Assembly: GCA_902805855.1 (NCBI GenBank)
Contig: CADCUJ010000020.1
Span: 1-47,170 of the forward strand
Length of the DNA stretch: 47,170 nucleotides
Source: an uncultured Nocardioidaceae bacterium
Lineage (GTDB): Bacteria; Actinomycetota; Actinomycetes; Propionibacteriales; Nocardioidaceae
Direction of reading: 5' to 3'
Part shown: positions 1 to 7,357 of the stretch, piece by piece
Position numbering within the stretch: position 1 is the stretch's first letter
Layout of the letters: every line of letters starts with the position of its first letter
Made by a program: the position numbers and the translations under genes
The notes under the pieces: model-generated
Told to the model about the DNA's origin: nothing
The model's input: the letters and a program-made list of their open reading frames with translations, nothing else
Databases searched by the model: none

Positions 1-1
1 C

Positions 2-1828
2 TTCTTCGAGGAGGCCTTCGACTACCCCTACCCGTTCGGCAAGTACGACCAGCTCTACGTGCCGGAGTACAACATGGGGGCGATGGAGAACGCCGGCTGC
101 GTCACCTTCCGCGACGACTACCTGCCGCGAAGCCGGCAGACCCGGTCGTTCTACGAGCACCGGGCGAACACCATCCTGCACGAGATGGCCCACATGTGGT
201 TCGGGGACCTCGTGACGATGCGGTGGTGGGACGACCTCTGGCTCAACGAGTCCTTCGCCGAGTGGGCCGCCCACCACGCGTCGGTCCAGGCGACCAAGTA
301 CGACGAGGCCTGGACGGGATTCACCAACGCCCGCAAGAACTGGGCCTATCGGCAAGACCAGCTGCCCTCCACGCACCCGATCGCCGCCGACAACCACGAC
401 CTCACCGCGGTCGAGGTCAACTTCGACGGAATCACCTACGCCAAGGGTGCATCAGCCCTCAAGCAGCTGGTGGCATGGGTGGGAGAGCAGGACTTCCTTC
501 GCGGGCTGCGTGCGTACTTCGTGAAGCACGAGTTCGGCAGCAGCGAGCTCACCGACCTGCTCGCCGCCCTCGAGGAGTCCTCGGGCCGCGACCTGCACGC
601 CTGGGCCCGGGAGTGGCTGCAGACCCCTGGGGTGAACACGTTGACCCCAGGTTTCGAGGTCGGTGCGGACGGCTGCTTCGCGTCGTTCCATGTCACCCAG
701 TCCGCACATCCCGACTTCCCGACGCTGCGTCGGCACCGGATAGCGATCGGCCTCTACGACGAGGTCGACGGGCGGCTGGTGCGCCGTACGTCCGTCGAGA
801 CCGACGTGAGCGGCGAGCGCACCGAGGTCCCCGAGCTGACCGGGCACCGGCAGCCGGACCTGGTGCTCCTGAACGACGGCGACCTCAGCTACGCGAAGGT
901 ACGCCTGGACGAGCGGTCGCTGCGGACCCTGGTCTCCGGGGTCGACACCCTCGACGACTCGCTGGCTCGAGCCGTCTGCTGGGGGGCCGCCTGGGACATG
1001 ACCCGAGACGCCGAGATGGCGGCCTCGGACTTCGTCGCGCTGGTGCTGCGCGGCATCGGAGCCGAGTCGGACCTGACGGCCGTGGCCGCGCTGCTGCGCT
1101 ACGCGAAGCAGGCGGTGGACACCTACTCGGCTCTGGAGAACCGCGCCGACCTGAACCTGGTCTGGGAACGTGGCCTGCGCAGGCTGCTCGACGAGGCCGA
1201 ACCCGGCAGCGACCACCAGCTCGCGTTCGCCCGCGGATATGCGGCTGCGGCGCTGGGCGAGGAGGGGCTGGACTTCGTGCAGGGCCTCTACGACGGCAGT
1301 GCTCCGCTGCGAGGGCTCACCATCGACACCGACCTGCGGTGGTCGCTGCTGAAGGCCCTGGCCCTCGGCGCCCGGGCGGGCGATGAGCAGGTGCAGGCGG
1401 AGCTCGAGCGGGACCGCACGATCTCGGGACAGGAGCATGCCGCCGGTGTGCTCGCGGTGATCCCGACGGCGGAGGCGAAGGAGGCTGCGTGGCGAGACGC
1501 CGTCGTCCGCGACGACGTGCCGAACGAGACTCAGCGCAGCATCGCGTACTCGTTCCAGGTGCCCGGGCAGGACGAGCTGCTGGCGCCGTACGTCGAGCGC
1601 TATCTCGACGTCGCCGCGACGATCTGGGAGGAGAAGGGGGTCCAGCGCGCCTCGACCGTCCTGACCGCTCTCTTCCCGAGGTCGCTCGCCACCCGCGAGA
1701 CGCTCGACACGGTCGACCGCTGGCTCGGGAGCTCAGAGGCCAACCCTGCTGCCAAGCGCTATGTGCGGGAAGGGCGCGCGGACCTCGAACGATCCCTCGC
1801 CGCGCAGGCCAAGGACGCCGGCGGCTGA
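2..1828 (+). CDS. pepN: Aminopeptidase N (M1 family), 5' end missing
   Basis: This is a zinc metallopeptidase that removes N-terminal residues from peptides in the cytoplasm. The reading frame is open from base 2 at the window edge, so about 608 C-terminal residues are present and the N-terminal part of a protein usually near 850 residues lies outside. The substrate-binding GAMEN motif is at bases 77-91. The zinc site HEMAH is at 179-193, with the downstream glutamate in the WLNESFAEW stretch. The long C-terminal half matches the helical ERAP1-like domain of M1 enzymes. In M. tuberculosis the orthologue Rv2467 is also followed by a DUF5130 gene and glbO (from memory). The gene converges on the DUF5130 gene with one base between the two stops. 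The family is certain; cleavage preference is not visible. Confidence 0.96.
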   Translation, partial: FFEEAFDYPYPFGKYDQLYVPEYNMGAMENAGCVTFRDDYLPRSRQTRSFYEHRANTILHEMAHMWFGDLVTMRWWDDLWLNESFAEWAAHHASVQATKYDEAWTGFTNARKNWAYRQDQLPSTHPIAADNHDLTAVEVNFDGITYAKGASALKQLVAWVGEQDFLRGLRAYFVKHEFGSSELTDLLAALEESSGRDLHAWAREWLQTPGVNTLTPGFEVGADGCFASFHVTQSAHPDFPTLRRHRIAIGLYDEVDGRLVRRTSVETDVSGERTEVPELTGHRQPDLVLLNDGDLSYAKVRLDERSLRTLVSGVDTLDDSLARAVCWGAAWDMTRDAEMAASDFVALVLRGIGAESDLTAVAALLRYAKQAVDTYSALENRADLNLVWERGLRRLLDEAEPGSDHQLAFARGYAAAALGEEGLDFVQGLYDGSAPLRGLTIDTDLRWSLLKALALGARAGDEQVQAELERDRTISGQEHAAGVLAVIPTAEAKEAAWRDAVVRDDVPNETQRSIAYSFQVPGQDELLAPYVERYLDVAATIWEEKGVQRASTVLTALFPRSLATRETLDTVDRWLGSSEANPAAKRYVREGRADLERSLAAQAKDAGG

Positions 1829-1829
1829 G

Positions 1830-2219
1830 CTACTCCGCGTGCAGCATCCGCGGTCGGCGGGCGTGGTCGGCGAGCATCGACAGCCCGTGGGTGATCCCGC
1901 CAACGAGGTCACCGGCCGCGAACGCCGACTGCATGGTCAGTGCGGCCAGGTGCGCCTCCCCGTCGTCGAGGTCGCGTCTGACCTCGGCGCCGGTGACGAT
2001 CTCGACGATCCGTGCCGACGGGTCGACCATCACCAGCACGCTGCGGTCGGGAGCGGCAAGGGAGGCGTGCAGCCGGGTGGCGAAGGGCCTGGTCTCTGCC
2101 TCCGCAGCGCCCACGAACACCGAGAACTCGTAGCGGCACACCGTCTCGGCATCGCGGATCGCCCTGTCGATCTCGTGCCGCTCCTGAGCGGTGAAGGCGT
2201 CACCAGCGGGCACTGGCAC
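1830..2219 (-). CDS. DUF5130 family protein
   Basis: This is a conserved actinobacterial protein of about 129 residues with a TPM-like fold. Its role is not established. The recognisable core runs from DAFTAQERHEIDRAIRDAE through FSVFVG and the VLVMVDPSARIVEIVTG segment to HARRPRMLH at the end. A longer in-frame start exists at 2348, but its extra residues are only the shadow of the overlapping upstream gene. I chose GTG at 2219, with a second GTG at 2213, because GGAAG lies just upstream. The start overlaps the end of the upstream membrane-protein gene by about 20 bases, which suggests translational coupling. Membrane domains are absent, so the product is probably soluble. Confidence 0.8.
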   Translation of the reverse strand: MPVPAGDAFTAQERHEIDRAIRDAETVCRYEFSVFVGAAEAETRPFATRLHASLAAPDRSVLVMVDPSARIVEIVTGAEVRRDLDDGEAHLAALTMQSAFAAGDLVGGITHGLSMLADHARRPRMLHAE

Positions 2220-2580
2220 CGCCCGCTTCCACCTCGCCGGCCTCGAGGGCCGGACGCTCGGCGGACTCGGCGGCCTCGACGCCCCCGCTCGGACCGCCGA
2301 ACCACTCGTTCTTGTTGTGCCAGGCCAGGCCGGGGGTGTACCTGTCACCGCGAGCCATGGACGGCACGTACACCAGCAGCGCGATCACCGCGATCAGCGC
2401 GACCGGGATGCCGGCAAGAAGCAGCAGTGTGGAAAGTGTCGAGACCGGCTCTGCCTCCGGCCACCCCTCGGGAGTGTCCGCCAAGGCCACCGGGGCTGAG
2501 AGCAGGACAGCGACGGCAGGCGCGACTGCGACCGCCTGGCCGAGTCGTCGGAGCCGGTGTCGGGCAGGGCTGGACAGCAC
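2200..2580 (-). CDS. Small membrane protein with signal-like N-terminus
   Basis: This 126-residue protein is one I do not recognise beyond being a typical actinobacterial hypothetical. It has a basic N-terminus and a hydrophobic stretch ending in ALA (about residues 14-34, signal peptide or first helix). A clear transmembrane helix follows at about 50-70 (LSTLLLLAGIPVALIAVIALLVYVP). The C-terminal tail is acidic and carries GLAWHNKNEWFGGP, which I infer faces the cytoplasm. The GTG start at 2580 is supported by a TACCCT -10 box six bases upstream, which predicts a leaderless mRNA. The next gene, DUF5130, overlaps its 3' end, so the two form an operon. This gene is divergent from the MscS channel gene, 59 bases apart. 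Confidence 0.72.
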   Translation of the reverse strand: MLSSPARHRLRRLGQAVAVAPAVAVLLSAPVALADTPEGWPEAEPVSTLSTLLLLAGIPVALIAVIALLVYVPSMARGDRYTPGLAWHNKNEWFGGPSGGVEAAESAERPALEAGEVEAGGASARW

Positions 2581-2586
2581 GACGCC

Positions 2587-2592
2587 AGGGTA
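2587..2592 (-). promoter_or_regulatory. -10 box for the membrane protein/DUF5130 operon
   Basis: TACCCT on the minus strand is six bases from the GTG at 2580. That geometry puts transcription start at or next to the start codon. No ribosome-binding site is possible in the transcript. Confidence 0.55.
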
Positions 2593-2627
2593 GCGAACCT
2601 CACCTGTGGTGCCGTCGCGGCGTCTCG

Positions 2628-2633
2628 TAACCT
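2628..2633 (+). promoter_or_regulatory. -10 box for the MscS-type gene
   Basis: TAACCT is followed by six bases and then the ATG at 2640. No Shine-Dalgarno sequence is present, so a leaderless mRNA is likely. Confidence 0.6.
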
Positions 2634-2639
2634 CCGCTC

Positions 2640-3668
2640 ATGAGCCTGTTCAGGAACGCCGCCGTCTGCGACGAGGTCGACAGCAACCTGTGCGATGCGG
2701 TCTTCGAGGTGACCGGCAACGAGAGCGCCGCCGTCGCCTCGGGCTGGCTGGTCGCGAAACCGCTGGAGATCCTCGGGCTGGTCCTGCTCGCGGTGGTCGG
2801 GCGATGGCTGCTGCACCGGGTCATCGACCGGCTCGCCAACCGAGCAGCCGAGGGCAGGATGAGCAGCCCGATCAGCCGCGGCCGGCTCGGTCGGGCCAGT
2901 GAACGCCTGGTCGTCGCCGGCGCTGCGGCGGCGGAACGACGCACCCAACGCATCAAGGCGATGGCATCGCTGCTGAAGAGCATCGTCACCGGCGTCGTCG
3001 TCGTGCTGGTGGCGATCATGGTGATCGCCGAGCTCGGCTACGACCCGGCGCCGCTGATCGCCAGTGCCGGCGTCGTCGGGGTCGCACTCGGCTTCGGTGC
3101 GCAGAGCCTGGTCAAGGACTTCCTGTCGGGCATCTTCATGATCTTCGAGGACCAGTACGGCGTCGGCGACGTGGTCGACGCCGGGGAGGCCATCGGAACC
3201 GTGGAAGCGGTGAGCCTACGGGTCACGCGGCTGCGCGACGTGAACGGGACCGTGTGGTACGTGCGCAACGGCGAGATCCTCCGGATCGGCAACATGAGCC
3301 AGAACTGGGCGCGCACCGTGCTCGACATCCCGGTTGCCTACGGCGAGGACCTGCACCGGGTCCAGGAGGTGCTGCGCGACGTGGCGCACTCGCTGTGGGA
3401 GGACGAGGAGTACCGCTCGGTCATCATCGAGGAGCCGGAGATCTGGGGGGTGGAGATGCTCACTCCGGACGGTGTCGTCGTCCGGGTGACCCTGAAGACC
3501 GCTCCGCTCGAGCAGTGGGAGGTCGCCCGCGAGATGCGGCAGCGGATCAAGGCCCGCTTCGACCACGAGGGCATCGAGATCGCCCTGCCGCAGCGGGTGA
3601 TCTGGCACCGGGACGCACCCGGGGCCACCGCGACCTCCGCAGATGCGCCTTCGGAGCCGAACGCCTAG
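2640..3668 (+). CDS. Mechanosensitive ion channel, MscS family
   Basis: This is a membrane channel that opens under tension and releases solutes during hypo-osmotic shock. The 342-residue protein has a helix at about 40-62, a helix at about 115-137 (TGVVVVLVAIMVIAEL), and the pore-lining glycine/alanine-rich helix at about 139-165 (ASAGVVGVALGFGAQSLVKDF, the family signature). The beta domain follows, with the DQYGVGDVVD and VSLRVTRLRDVNGTVWYVRNG stretches, and then the alpha/beta cytoplasmic domain. Length and order fit the small MscS class. The ATG at 2640 is backed by a leaderless-type -10 box. Its stop codon shares the four bases CTAG with the stop of the convergent OsmC gene. Confidence 0.93.
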   Translation: MSLFRNAAVCDEVDSNLCDAVFEVTGNESAAVASGWLVAKPLEILGLVLLAVVGRWLLHRVIDRLANRAAEGRMSSPISRGRLGRASERLVVAGAAAAERRTQRIKAMASLLKSIVTGVVVVLVAIMVIAELGYDPAPLIASAGVVGVALGFGAQSLVKDFLSGIFMIFEDQYGVGDVVDAGEAIGTVEAVSLRVTRLRDVNGTVWYVRNGEILRIGNMSQNWARTVLDIPVAYGEDLHRVQEVLRDVAHSLWEDEEYRSVIIEEPEIWGVEMLTPDGVVVRVTLKTAPLEQWEVAREMRQRIKARFDHEGIEIALPQRVIWHRDAPGATATSADAPSEPNA

Positions 3669-4099
3669 CCGGCCGCCAGTGACGCGTCCACGGTGATGTC
3701 GCGGACGCCGGCCAGCGCCTGGGAGACAGGGCAGTTCTGCTTGGCACCCTCCGCAGCCGCGGTGAAGTCGTCCTCGCTGAGGCCCTCCACCCGGCCGACC
3801 ACGCTCAACCGGATGCCGGTGATCCCCTGGCCGACCTCGAACGTCACCTCGGCGGTCGTCTCGAGCGACTGCGGTGGAGTGTCCGCCTTGCTCAGCGCGC
3901 CGGACAGAGCCATCGAGAAGCAGGACGCGTGCGCCGCGGCGATCAGCTCCTCCGGGCTCGTCTGGCCGTTGGCTTCCTCGGTCCGCGCCGCCCAGGACAC
4001 GTCGTAGGTCCCGATCCCGGAGGAGACCAGCGAGACCTTGCCTCCCCCGTCGGTGAGCGAGCCCTCCCAGTTGGTCGTGGCGGTCCGAGTAGTAGCCAT
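3665..4099 (-). CDS. OsmC family peroxiredoxin
   Basis: This is a cytoplasmic thiol peroxidase of the OsmC/Ohr superfamily that reduces organic hydroperoxides. The 144-residue protein starts MATTRTATTNWEG, typical of the family. It carries the first redox cysteine in HASCFSMALSGAL (about residue 59) and the second in QNCPVSQAL (about residue 125). The conserved TSPEELIAAAH stretch precedes the first cysteine. The ATG at 4099 has a strong AAGGAG site six bases upstream; a longer in-frame extension from 4327 has no family similarity. The OsmC versus Ohr assignment is from overall pattern only. The gene converges on the MscS gene with overlapping stop codons. Confidence 0.92.
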   Translation of the reverse strand: MATTRTATTNWEGSLTDGGGKVSLVSSGIGTYDVSWAARTEEANGQTSPEELIAAAHASCFSMALSGALSKADTPPQSLETTAEVTFEVGQGITGIRLSVVGRVEGLSEDDFTAAAEGAKQNCPVSQALAGVRDITVDASLAAG

Positions 4100-4227
4100 C
4101 TGCTTCTCCTTGGTCGGCGTGGCGGGTCGGCCTGGCAGGTCGGCCTGGCGACCGAAGCACTGTGCCACCACTGCTATCACACAGCACCTCGGCGTGCCCG
4201 CGCCGGGACTCGGCTTGTCCGGACAGG

Positions 4228-4233
4228 GACAAT
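4228..4233 (+). promoter_or_regulatory. -10 box for glbO
   Basis: GACAAT ends six bases before the GTG at 4240. The spacing matches the other leaderless promoters in this window, although the first base is not T. Confidence 0.4.
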
Positions 4234-4239
4234 GGACCG

Positions 4240-4626
4240 GTGAGCGAGGAGCAGAGCTTCTACGACGCGATCGGTGGCTACCCGACGATCGCGAAGGTCG
4301 TGGACCGGTTCTACGAAGGGGTGGCACACGACGAGGTGCTGCGCCCGTTGTACCCCGAGGAGGACCTCGGCCCTGCGGCGGAACGGCTCACGATGTTCTT
4401 GGCTCAGTACTGGGGCGGGCCGACGACGTACTCGCAGCGACGCGGCCACCCCCGGCTGCGGATGCGGCACGCTCCGTTCAAGGTCAACCCCGAGGCGCGC
4501 GACCACTGGCTCCGGCACTTCCGGGCCGGCCTCGACGAGGTGAACCTGCCGCCGGAGCAGGACGCACAGTTTTGGAGCTACGTCACGCACGCCGCTCAGT
4601 TCATGGTGAACTCCTTCGACGAGTAG
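4240..4626 (+). CDS. glbO: Truncated haemoglobin, group II
   Basis: This is a haem-binding globin that in mycobacteria binds oxygen and is linked to respiration and nitrosative stress. The 128 residues are the usual length for trHbO. Group II marks are FYDAIGG at the start, the distal-side WGGPTTYSQRRGHPRLRMRH segment with the proximal histidine in RMRHAPFKV (about residue 75), and the conserved tryptophan in DHWLRHF. The GTG start at 4240 gives VSEEQSFYDAIGG, which aligns with family N-termini. A longer ATG at 4162 would add unrelated residues. Position after pepN, as in M. tuberculosis Rv2467-Rv2470, supports the call. Confidence 0.93.
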   Translation: MSEEQSFYDAIGGYPTIAKVVDRFYEGVAHDEVLRPLYPEEDLGPAAERLTMFLAQYWGGPTTYSQRRGHPRLRMRHAPFKVNPEARDHWLRHFRAGLDEVNLPPEQDAQFWSYVTHAAQFMVNSFDE

Positions 4627-4649
4627 GCGGCCCGACGCTTCGGCGACCC

Positions 4650-5057
4650 TTACCTTGAGCGCTCGAGCAGGTCCCGCTCAGCAGAGCTCAGCGGACGCGC
4701 CCGGCGCTGGTCGAGGTCGAAGGTGACCAGCACCGTCTCCGCGCGTGAGAGCACCTCGTCACCGTCCTTGACCTCCGAGCCCAGCGTGAACGAGGAGCGG
4801 CCGACCTGGACAACCCAGGTCTCGACGACGTAGGGGTCAGTGCGGAAGAGGATCGGACGGCGGTAGTCGACCTCCACCCGCGCAACCACGAGCGGGAAGG
4901 CCCTCTCGTCGTAGCCTCCGCCGAGCGAACCGAGGAAGACCAGCCTGGCCTCCTGGTAGTACTCGAAGTACTTGACGTTGTTGACGTGCCCGAAGACATC
5001 GACATCGGAGAACCGGACGCGGCACGGATAGGTGTGCCTCCTGGCCGACTGGTTCAC
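4650..5057 (-). CDS. Acyl-CoA thioesterase, hot-dog fold (second of pair)
   Basis: This 135-residue single hot-dog domain enzyme probably hydrolyses acyl-CoA thioesters in the cytoplasm. The 4-hydroxybenzoyl-CoA-thioesterase-like active-site motif is RVRFSDVDVFGHVNNVKYFEYYQEAR (about residues 13-38, written here as a region). The catalytic aspartate is in DVFGHVNN, and the DYRRPI strand follows at about 64-69. The GTG at 5057 overlaps the TGA of the upstream thioesterase as GTGA, so the two genes are translationally coupled. The two proteins share the same domain and look like a duplication. The pair faces a MarR regulator and an acyl-CoA dehydrogenase, which suggests fatty-acid or aromatic acyl-CoA metabolism. 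Substrate is unknown. Confidence 0.88.
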   Translation of the reverse strand: MNQSARRHTYPCRVRFSDVDVFGHVNNVKYFEYYQEARLVFLGSLGGGYDERAFPLVVARVEVDYRRPILFRTDPYVVETWVVQVGRSSFTLGSEVKDGDEVLSRAETVLVTFDLDQRRARPLSSAERDLLERSR

Positions 5058-5491
5058 GAGGTCGCCTCCTCGTCCGGCTCGAGGAAGCGGCGCAGGATGT
5101 CGGTCTCGTGCGGGCGGATACGTCGCGGTCGCTCCTCGGCGAAAACGTACGGCGTCAGCACCGTCGCTGCGCGGGCGAACACCGTCCTGCGTCCGTCGTC
5201 GAGCTGGTCGAGGATCTCGTACCTCATGGTGAACGAGGCGGACCGGATCCGGCTGACCCACGACTCGATCCGGACCGGCTCGGGCCGGTAGACGAGCGGA
5301 GCGACGAAGTCCACCTCGTGGCGGACCACCACGACGCCCTCGGCCAGCTCCTCGCCCCCGGTTACCGGCGCGTGGACGGCGAGCATGTCCACCCGCGCCT
5401 CTTGCAGGTAGTCGACGTAGACCACGTTGTTGACGTGCCCGAACGAGTCCATGTCGGCCCATCTCAGGGGGCAGTGGTAGACGTGCCGCAC
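5054..5491 (-). CDS. Acyl-CoA thioesterase, hot-dog fold (first of pair)
   Basis: This is a second single hot-dog domain protein of about 145 residues. The family motif is LRWADMDSFGHVNNVVYVDYLQEAR near the N-terminus, with the catalytic aspartate in DMDSFGHVNN, and DFVAPLVYRPEP further on. I chose GTG at 5491 because AGGA lies seven bases upstream and homologues start about ten residues before the motif. An ATG at 5560 would add 23 residues but lies inside a palindrome that probably is the operator. Expression is likely controlled by the divergent MarR gene. It is coupled by GTGA overlap to the second thioesterase. The domain is clear; the exact start is uncertain. Confidence 0.85.
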   Translation of the reverse strand: MRHVYHCPLRWADMDSFGHVNNVVYVDYLQEARVDMLAVHAPVTGGEELAEGVVVVRHEVDFVAPLVYRPEPVRIESWVSRIRSASFTMRYEILDQLDDGRRTVFARAATVLTPYVFAEERPRRIRPHETDILRRFLEPDEEATS

Positions 5492-5551
5492 GAGGTGATC
5501 CTGCCAGAGCAGCACCCGTGCCCTCGGGGGAGCATCAGCGCCAGCGAGAGA

Positions 5552-5565
5552 GTTGAACATTCAAC
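5552..5565. promoter_or_regulatory. Candidate MarR operator between divergent genes
   Basis: GTTGAA-CA-TTCAAC is a perfect six-base inverted repeat with a two-base centre. It lies between the thioesterase pair and the MarR gene, near the -35 position of the MarR promoter. Short AT-rich palindromes of this kind are typical MarR-family sites. Binding is inferred. Confidence 0.6.
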
Positions 5566-5583
5566 CATAATCGATGATCTCGG

Positions 5584-5589
5584 TAGACT
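5584..5589 (+). promoter_or_regulatory. -10 box for the marR-type gene
   Basis: TAGACT lies seven bases before the ATG at 5597, predicting a leaderless mRNA. The TTCAAC arm of the palindrome sits 18 bases upstream, in the -35 position. Confidence 0.6.
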
Positions 5590-5596
5590 CTGGGTC

Positions 5597-6079
5597 ATGC
5601 CGCCCGACACCGCCTGGTTGGACCCGGACCAGCAGCGCTCCTGGCGCGCCTACCTGGTCGGCACCACGCTGCTGACCGAGCGGCTCGACCGCGACCTGCG
5701 CGAGCGCCACAACCTCTCCCTGCCCGAGTACGAGATCCTCGTCCGGCTCTCCGAGGCCCCCTCGAAGCGGATGCGGATGGCGGTGCTCGCGGACTCGGTC
5801 AGCCACTCCCGGAGCAGGATCACCCACACCATCGCGCGGTTGGAGCGCAACGGGTTCGTGGAGCGGGTGTCCTGCGCCGACGACCGGCGAGGGGTGGAAG
5901 CGGTGATCACCGACGGCGGCTACCGGGCGCTCGAGGACGCCGCCCCCACCCATGTAGCCGGTGTTCGAGCGTTCCTGGTGGACCTGGCCAGCCACGAGGA
6001 CTTCGGTGCGGTGGGTCGGGTCTTCGACGCCGTCACCGACAAGCTGGTAGAGGCGAATCCGGCAGCAGACATCCGCTGA
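5597..6079 (+). CDS. MarR family transcriptional regulator
   Basis: This is a 160-residue winged-helix dimer that usually represses its own gene and a divergent neighbour until a small ligand binds. The DNA-binding core is LSLPEYEILVRLSEAP, then MRMAVLADSVSHSRSRITHTIARLERNGFVERVSC (recognition helix in SHSRSRITHTIARLE). The wing follows with DDRRGVEAVITDGGY. The start ATG at 5597 follows a leaderless -10 box. The palindrome at 5552-5565 sits in the shared promoter region, and the acyl-CoA dehydrogenase gene follows three bases after the stop. I infer that the regulator controls both the thioesterases and the dehydrogenase, probably responding to an acyl-CoA or aromatic acid. Confidence 0.93.
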   Translation: MPPDTAWLDPDQQRSWRAYLVGTTLLTERLDRDLRERHNLSLPEYEILVRLSEAPSKRMRMAVLADSVSHSRSRITHTIARLERNGFVERVSCADDRRGVEAVITDGGYRALEDAAPTHVAGVRAFLVDLASHEDFGAVGRVFDAVTDKLVEANPAADIR

Positions 6080-6082
6080 GCG

Positions 6083-7357
6083 ATGACGTCCTGGCAGAGC
6101 CACAACCTATATCCGGTCCGCACCCTCGCCCCTTCGACGAGCCCGTACCTGACCCCAGACCGCGTCGAGTTCCAACAAGAGGCCCGCGCCTTCGCGATGG
6201 ACGAGGTGCTTCCGCTCGCCAACGAGCTCGACCCGCGTCACGAGGACATCCCCGACCAGCTCCTGGAGCAGATGGCCGAGCTCGGCTACTTCGGGGTCCT
6301 GATCGGCCGAGAGGACGGTGGCCTGGGTCGGGGAGTGCTCGACTACTGCCTGCTGTCCGAGGAGCTGGCCAGGGCGTGGCTGAGCGTGGGAAGCATCATC
6401 GCGCGAGGGAACGGCACCGGCTGCGACAGCGTGGACCCTGCCCGTCGCCGCGAGCTGCTACGGCGCAGCGCTGCGGGCAGACGGATCGGCGCGATCGCCT
6501 TCTCCGAGCCCGGCGCCGGATCCGACCTCGCCAACGTGACCTGCTCGGCCGTGCGCTCCGTCGAGTCCGGCGAGTCCGGCGAGGACCCACGTGACGCCGG
6601 CTGGGTGGTCAACGGGACCAAGCGCTGGGTCGGGCACGCCCGTGCCGCCGACTTCCTCCACCTGCTGGCGAGGACCCGTGCACCGCGCGCAGGTCGCGGA
6701 CCCTCCGACGGGCTCGAGCTGTTCCTCGTGGACAAGGAGCGAGGCAGCTTCCCCGAAGGCATCACCGGCCGGCCGATCGACAAGGTCGGCTACTTCGGGA
6801 TGACCACCTGGGAGCTGGACTTCTCCGACGTGCGCCTGCCCGCCGCGGCCTTGCAGGACACCGGCGAGGAGGAGGGCCAGGGGTTCAAGCACAGCCTGAG
6901 GTGGCTCAACGTGGCTCGGGTGCAGACCGCCGCCCGAGCGGTGGGGCTGGCCCGAGGAGCCCTGGAGGACGCGCTGAGCTACTGCCAGCAGCGGGTGCAG
7001 TTCGGCGAGCCGATCGGCAACCAGCAGGCGATCAGGCACATGCTGGCCGACATGTCCGCTGCGGTGGCCGCCGCCCGGCAGCTCTACCAGCACGCCGCAT
7101 GGCTGGTCGACGCAGGCCAACGCGCCAACACCGAGACCTCCCAGGCCAAGCTCTTCGCCTCGGAAGCCGCCGAACGGGTGACCAGCCAGGCTCTGCAGAT
7201 CTTCGGCGGGAACGGGTACACCACCGAGTACTCGGTGGAGCGCTACTGGCGTGATGCCCGGTTGACCACCATCTTCGAGGGCACCTCGGAGATCCAGCGC
7301 AGGATCATCGCCGACGCGCTCCTGAGCGAGAACCCGGCGGGTCGGTCGGGCCGCTGA
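6083..7357 (+). CDS. Acyl-CoA dehydrogenase family protein
   Basis: This is an FAD enzyme of 424 residues that introduces a double bond next to the thioester of an acyl-CoA. The N-terminal helical domain covers about 25-140. The FAD/substrate motif [14 protein letters not shown] is at about 140-153. The middle beta domain includes [13 protein letters not shown]. The C-terminal helical domain has [21 protein letters not shown] and the end motif [23 protein letters not shown], then [11 protein letters not shown], which holds the expected catalytic glutamate. It starts three bases after the MarR stop, so both are co-transcribed. Its last 115 bases overlap, on the other strand, the frame of the next gene. 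The chain-length preference cannot be read from the sequence. Confidence 0.94.
   Translation: MTSWQSHNLYPVRTLAPSTSPYLTPDRVEFQQEARAFAMDEVLPLANELDPRHEDIPDQLLEQMAELGYFGVLIGREDGGLGRGVLDYCLLSEELARAWLSVGSIIARGNGTGCDSVDPARRRELLRRSAAGRRIGAIAFSEPGAGSDLANVTCSAVRSVESGESGEDPRDAGWVVNGTKRWVGHARAADFLHLLARTRAPRAGRGPSDGLELFLVDKERGSFPEGITGRPIDKVGYFGMTTWELDFSDVRLPAAALQDTGEEEGQGFKHSLRWLNVARVQTAARAVGLARGALEDALSYCQQRVQFGEPIGNQQAIRHMLADMSAAVAAARQLYQHAAWLVDAGQRANTETSQAKLFASEAAERVTSQALQIFGGNGYTTEYSVERYWRDARLTTIFEGTSEIQRRIIADALLSENPAGRSGR

Noticed and set aside
452-1438. Long open frame on the minus strand opposite pepN
   Set aside because: It is an arginine/glycine/leucine-rich shadow of pepN with no family pattern and no start signals.
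4099-4327. N-terminal extension of the OsmC frame
   Set aside because: The extra residues have no similarity to the family, and AAGGAG precedes the ATG at 4099.
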